Source: Luteolibacter sp. LG18
GTDB lineage: Bacteria > Verrucomicrobiota > Verrucomicrobiia > Verrucomicrobiales > Akkermansiaceae
DNA: 64,000 nucleotides
Assembly (NCBI RefSeq): GCF_036322585.1
Contig: NZ_AP024600.1
Span: 2,728,001 to 2,792,000 of the forward strand
Reading direction: 5' to 3'
Shown here piece after piece: positions 61,101 to 64,000 of the stretch; the first letter of the stretch is position 1, and every line of letters begins with the position of its first letter. The translations under genes were made by a program, and so were the position numbers. The notes beneath the pieces are model-generated. The model was given only the letters and a program-made list of their open reading frames with translations. It searched no databases and was not told the origin of the DNA.

Positions 61101-63190
61101 TGGGCGGATACACGGTCGGCCAGCCGATAGCGGTCGATCTGACAAATGTCGTGAAAAGCGAGGCTGCGGGTGACGGCATCATTTCGTTGCGGATCTCCAA
61201 CGAAGGCTGGAACTTCGTCGGGTTTCATTCGCGCGAAAGCACCACGGCCGCCTATAGGCCGGTGCTGGCCTATACCGCTGTTCCCACGGTGAGTCCCGGC
61301 GCGGTGAAGATGGCTCACCTCCTTCTCGACGATGGCACCGGCCTAACCGCGGCGGATTCCACCGGCAACGGCTGGAACGGAGCACTCGTCAACGGCCCCG
61401 CGTGGGTGAGTGGAAGCAACGCGCGGATCAATGGTGCGCTCGCTCTCGGCGGCGGCAGCCATGTCGTATTGCCGTCCGGCATCACGGGTGGTGTCACGGA
61501 TTTCACCGTCTCGTTCTGGGTGAAGCCCGGCACGCTTTCCAACGGTGCCCGCGTCTTCGACTTCAACGACGGCAGCACCCTGAATCGTATGGATTTCACG
61601 CCGCATACGGCGACCGGTACAATGCGATTCGCGCTCACCGTGAATGGCACGACGCAAACGATGGAAGCAACATCCGCTCCGCATTTCACTGTCGGCGTAT
61701 GGACGCATGTGACCGTAACCTTACGAGAAAACTCCGGAAAGATCTACATCAATGGGTCGGAGGTGGCCGCCAATCCAGCAATGACCATTCGGCCATCGCA
61801 ACTCGGCGTCACGCCTAACAACTTCATCGGTAAATCCATCGCGTCAACCGATCCGGCCTTCTCCGGAACCGTGGACGATTTCAGGATCTACAAGGGGGCA
61901 CTCAACGCCTCGGATGTCGGCAAACTCGCGTGGCCGCCTGTGGCACCGAACCTGGCGGCGACGGCTTCCAACGCGAAGGTCACCCTGAGCTGGAATGCGG
62001 CAAGCGGTGCAAGCGGCTACATCGTTCAGCGCGCCACCTCCAGCAGCGGGCCCTTTGTCGTGGTCGGCTCTCTGACCGGCACGTCTTTCATCGACACCGC
62101 CGTCGTGAATGGCACCTCCTATCACTATTTCGTCACGGCGGGCAACGGCATCAGCGACGGCAGCGCCAGCGCAATCGTGAGCACCACACCCAAGGCCTAT
62201 CAGGAAACAGGCGGCGTCGTTTCGATGGAAGCGGAGAACGGCAAACTCGGCAACCGCTGGCGTACCACCGCCAACGCCAGCGCGTCGAACAGCGCTTATC
62301 TCGAGGTCATTCCCACCTATAATAACATCGGCACCGCCCCTGATGGCGAAACGGGCGAGTTCGTCGCGTCCTACGATTTCAGCATCGCGGCCACCGGCAA
62401 CTACCGATTCTGGTTCCGCGTGTTCGCCGCCAATGCTGACGCCGATTCGTTCTTCTGGCGGATCGACGGCGGCAACTGGGTGATGGAAAACGGACGCGCT
62501 GGAAACGGCACATGGTACTCCGTCGACAGCTCGATTCTGGACAATCTCGCCGCAGGAGGGCACCTGCTGGAGATCGCTTACCGCGAGAATGGTACCGGCC
62601 TCGACAAGTTCGTCATCCAGCTCGATAGCCTGGCCGCTCCGATTGGATCCGGCCCTGTCGAGACCATTGTGCCAGCCATCCCTGGAGGCTTGACTGCTAT
62701 GGCCATGTCGTCCTCGCGGGTGAACCTCGCGTGGGCACCTGCGGCAGGCGCAGCCAGCTACACCGTAAAACGCTCCACCATCAGCGGTCCCAGTTACATC
62801 TCTCTGGCCAGCGGTGTGACGGCGACCTCTTTCGACGACAATACGGTTACCGCAGGAGTGACCTACCACTATGTCGTTACGGCAAGAAACGTCATCGGCG
62901 AAAGCGGTGCCTCCACACAGGCCAGTATCACACCATCGGCTCCGCCTGTTTCCCCGGAGGAACTGAAGGCGCCCGTCATCGAACTCGCCGGGGGAAATGC
63001 TCGCCTAAACTTGGCCCTGTCCGTCATCGGCCACTCCTATCAGCTCCAATACAACGACAACCTCGCCGTCGGCGCTTGGTTAAACCACGGGCCGTCCCAG
63101 GCGGGGAACGGAGGTTCCCTGAACTTCTTCATGCCTGTCGATTCCGCCGCGCGACGCCGGTTCTACCGCCTTCTCATCCTTCAGCCATGA
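58163..63190 (+). CDS. Giant multimodular GH98 enzyme (copy B)
   Basis: A 1675-residue exported enzyme, paralogue of copy A. Signal peptide about 1-33. GH98 region about 36-596 with RRPISPNQPMWLVHIDTWNYPD, GFNYAEQFWGYD (Glu151) and VFDGPELIWTQCF; CBM-like module RQYEAECFDYKG (610-747), second beta-sandwich (748-874), DNRLRE-type module (879-1043), LamG (1050-1256), Fn3-like (1260-1343). Instead of a second LamG it carries a CBM35-like module (1352-1492, VSMEAENGKLG...YRFWFRVFAANADADSFFWRIDGG) and another Fn3 (1502-1593), ending RRFYRLLILQP. Its stop overlaps the next ORF's start (ATGA), so the esterase downstream is coupled. Endo-xylanase on decorated xylan is the likely activity. Confidence 0.85.
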   Translation: MKNLSSGKQLLRCLIAPLVVLALLLASVRTDAAPLRRPISPNQPMWLVHIDTWNYPDPQKIIALIPPDIRPYVVMNISLSISHNETTGQFQVAEYGYEVAKSWLRACAEQRMWVMVQPSSGGFSQFSDFDLSVYEEFYRDYPNMIGFNYAEQFWGYDSQTDPLSAKWSDRINHFANLLALSNRYGGYLVVSWCGNQWSPSINPIAMLKRIPAFAAACRDYTENYILCEKYTQQSYQSDMESICLGSWLSGYTGQYGMRYDDTGWTDVSGSHENFTMATQGAPFLEHVMLTGQTVFDGPELIWTQCFRELSAAATTDGYTMRRWGTYPQFDNVSIDLFRKVVDGTVRIPGRREVIDRTKVVIINNVNTGGTDTIYSSPDTLFEGLYRMDGDGNLLNNKSFFKKTGRYPTVPTVYQLDDADANAFQIKVNRSAYATRWPAVSNKVNEFNSLFPQQATGDLYAGRHENGWVIYNPYKTGQTASGSIPFQYNTCDRMALTCSQYTAGVVKEFADKVTFYLSNYDNVIDTGLKTDTIAIHGATAEPTFTWADRGSHLTSVVTKAWSGGVFTLTVQHNGPLDITVNCAGTATGKLVQFTPAALLPPVPPRAFAGPRQYEAECFDYKGIAGTTNGGQNGSIRNYRGQGYLNIGTSATAAIRDTVSVLSSGTYRLETRYSVVGADIGTVDLYVNGTKVATPAFTQTPTLSDWAIHKQNILLNAGSNIVEFRATTTRPSPLYFDGITVMPTTYGNGLVIQENEAGFGGVDGTIESSRPGYTGAGFANTQNAAGAGIDWWLDFSAADTASLTFRHSGAEQRVADLYINGLKVVSSIQFPATGSQSAWDLVTVHAPVTAGLSRIRLQAVSTSGLPEIDFLGVGGDQAAGEIAPLADTYARGGSSAGMNFGTATQLVAKYDAADANFSRVSYMKFDVSGLANVESAKLKLVPFQVDGATNLNYERITDDSWGETPMTWNNRPTAAGTLAATVGGYTVGQPIAVDLTNVVKSEAAGDGIISLRISNEGWNFVGFHSRESTTAAYRPVLAYTAVPTVSPGAVKMAHLLLDDGTGLTAADSTGNGWNGALVNGPAWVSGSNARINGALALGGGSHVVLPSGITGGVTDFTVSFWVKPGTLSNGARVFDFNDGSTLNRMDFTPHTATGTMRFALTVNGTTQTMEATSAPHFTVGVWTHVTVTLRENSGKIYINGSEVAANPAMTIRPSQLGVTPNNFIGKSIASTDPAFSGTVDDFRIYKGALNASDVGKLAWPPVAPNLAATASNAKVTLSWNAASGASGYIVQRATSSSGPFVVVGSLTGTSFIDTAVVNGTSYHYFVTAGNGISDGSASAIVSTTPKAYQETGGVVSMEAENGKLGNRWRTTANASASNSAYLEVIPTYNNIGTAPDGETGEFVASYDFSIAATGNYRFWFRVFAANADADSFFWRIDGGNWVMENGRAGNGTWYSVDSSILDNLAAGGHLLEIAYRENGTGLDKFVIQLDSLAAPIGSGPVETIVPAIPGGLTAMAMSSSRVNLAWAPAAGAASYTVKRSTISGPSYISLASGVTATSFDDNTVTAGVTYHYVVTARNVIGESGASTQASITPSAPPVSPEELKAPVIELAGGNARLNLALSVIGHSYQLQYNDNLAVGAWLNHGPSQAGNGGSLNFFMPVDSAARRRFYRLLILQP

Positions 63191-64000
63191 GTTCTTTCCT
63201 CTGTTTTTACCGTCTCCTTCGTGCCCTTGTCACCGCCACTGTCGTGTTGGTGCTGCCGACTGCATGGGCGGAAACCGTGAACCTCACGGTGGGATCAATC
63301 TCGCGGAACATGATCATTCATGCTCCGGTTGGGATCGAGGCGAACCGGCCACTGGTCATTTCGCTGCACGGCCTCAACCAGAATGCCGCCTATCAGCAAT
63401 CCCAGGCCGCGCTCGATCCCATCGCTGACACCGAGCGCTTCCTCGTCGCCTATCCGAACGGTCTCAACAGCTCATGGAGTCTCTCAGGCACCACCGACAT
63501 CGATCTCATCCTAGCCGTCATCGATTACATGGCTGGTCGCTACAACATCGACCGCAGCCGCGTTTATCTCTCCGGTTTCTCGATGGGCGGCATGATGACC
63601 TATTACGCGGCCACCCGGATCGCCGACAAGATTGCCGCCTTTGCCCCCATCAGCGGCTATCCCATCGGCGGGCCGAATACCACCAGTTCGAGACCGATTC
63701 CCATCATCCACACCCACGGTACCGCGGACGATGTGGTGGGTTACGGCAACGTGCAGTCCCATATCAATGCCTGGGTGCAACGCAATGCTTGTCCCAGCGT
63801 GCCCGTTGTCACGGATCCCTACCCGTCCAACAAGCCCAACTCGATTTGCACGAAGTATTATTACGGTCCGGGAACGAACGGTGTCGAGGTTGTGTTGATG
63901 TCACTGGAAGGGAAGGGGCACTGGATTTCCAACGACACCGCGAATGGCATCCATACCAGCCAGGAAATCTGGAACTTCTGCAAGAACTACACCGTCAACG
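63187..64000 (+). CDS. CE1/PHB-depolymerase-like esterase (3' end beyond window)
   Basis: At least 271 residues of an exported esterase; the gene runs off the right edge. Signal peptide about 1-28 (LVTATVVLVLPTAWA). The fold is that of LpqC/polyhydroxybutyrate-depolymerase-like CE1 enzymes, which include feruloyl and acetylxylan esterases: PLVISLHGLNQNA, GFSMGG with Ser132, HGTADDVV with Asp181/182, and GKGHWISND with His245. The triad is complete. Start ATG 63187 overlaps the GH98 stop by ATGA, so it is translated with GH98 copy B; this supports action on ester groups of the same polymer. Up to a few dozen residues may be missing. Confidence 0.85.
   Translation, partial: MSSFLCFYRLLRALVTATVVLVLPTAWAETVNLTVGSISRNMIIHAPVGIEANRPLVISLHGLNQNAAYQQSQAALDPIADTERFLVAYPNGLNSSWSLSGTTDIDLILAVIDYMAGRYNIDRSRVYLSGFSMGGMMTYYAATRIADKIAAFAPISGYPIGGPNTTSSRPIPIIHTHGTADDVVGYGNVQSHINAWVQRNACPSVPVVTDPYPSNKPNSICTKYYYGPGTNGVEVVLMSLEGKGHWISNDTANGIHTSQEIWNFCKNYTVN

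Overview
The window reads as chromosome of a moderately GC-rich member of the Verrucomicrobiota (Luteolibacter / Verrucomicrobiaceae-like). Grounds: a Verru_Chthon-cassette-A-type giant prepilin-like protein, autotransporter-type beta-strand-repeat surface proteins, exported multi-domain CAZymes ending in a W..S.DL..W...RL.V.P-like C-terminal module, weak or absent Shine-Dalgarno sequences, and no SusC/SusD pair. This is inference from gene content; no rRNA is present.

Layout. (1) 1-3432, core genes: infB (3' end cut off) and nusA on the minus strand, a HAD hydrolase and tRNA-Lys(UUU) on the plus strand. (2) 3433 to about 13.5 kb, an accessory island abutting the tRNA: excisionase-like HTH protein, DUF5131/Gp37-like protein with a split cysteine cluster, tandem-HTH protein, putative replication protein, small membrane proteins, DUF932 + RadC-like JAB pair, a DNA-ligase-like protein lacking its catalytic lysine, an XRE regulator beside an 18-20 bp palindrome, and exported proteins. 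Three hairpin terminators separate its units. No integrase was found. (3) 13.6-23.1 kb: giant prepilin-like protein and partner, a CE6/SASA-type esterase and a ribose-type sugar ABC transporter. (4) 23.2-64 kb: a large xylan-degradation locus with a PA14-like anchored protein, two beta-strand-repeat surface proteins, three GH43, GH97, GH95, SGNH esterase, GH10, GH115, alpha/beta hydrolase, two giant paralogous GH98 enzymes, a CE1-type esterase (cut by the window end), a GPH-family symporter, a LacI regulator and an AraC regulator.

How it fits together. Endo-acting GH10 and the GH98 enzymes would cut the xylan backbone outside the cytoplasm; esterases, GH115, GH43, GH95 and GH97 would strip acetyl/feruloyl, (methyl)glucuronic acid, arabinose and galactose decorations; oligosaccharides would enter through the GPH symporter and pentoses through the ABC transporter; a cytoplasmic GH43 would finish the job. 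The enzyme mix resembles sets known for complex (corn-type) glucuronoarabinoxylan.

The most interesting signal is a family of about twelve 14-bp palindromes near ATTAAACGTTTNAT, a LacI-type operator, in intergenic DNA from 13.6 to 54.1 kb. Six are followed 5-6 bp later by a CTTG that looks like a -35 element. They lie upstream of the LacI gene itself, the symporter, cytoplasmic GH43, GH95, AraC-GH115, both repeat surface proteins, the PA14 protein and the giant prepilin-like gene, so they predict one regulon tying surface structures to xylan use.
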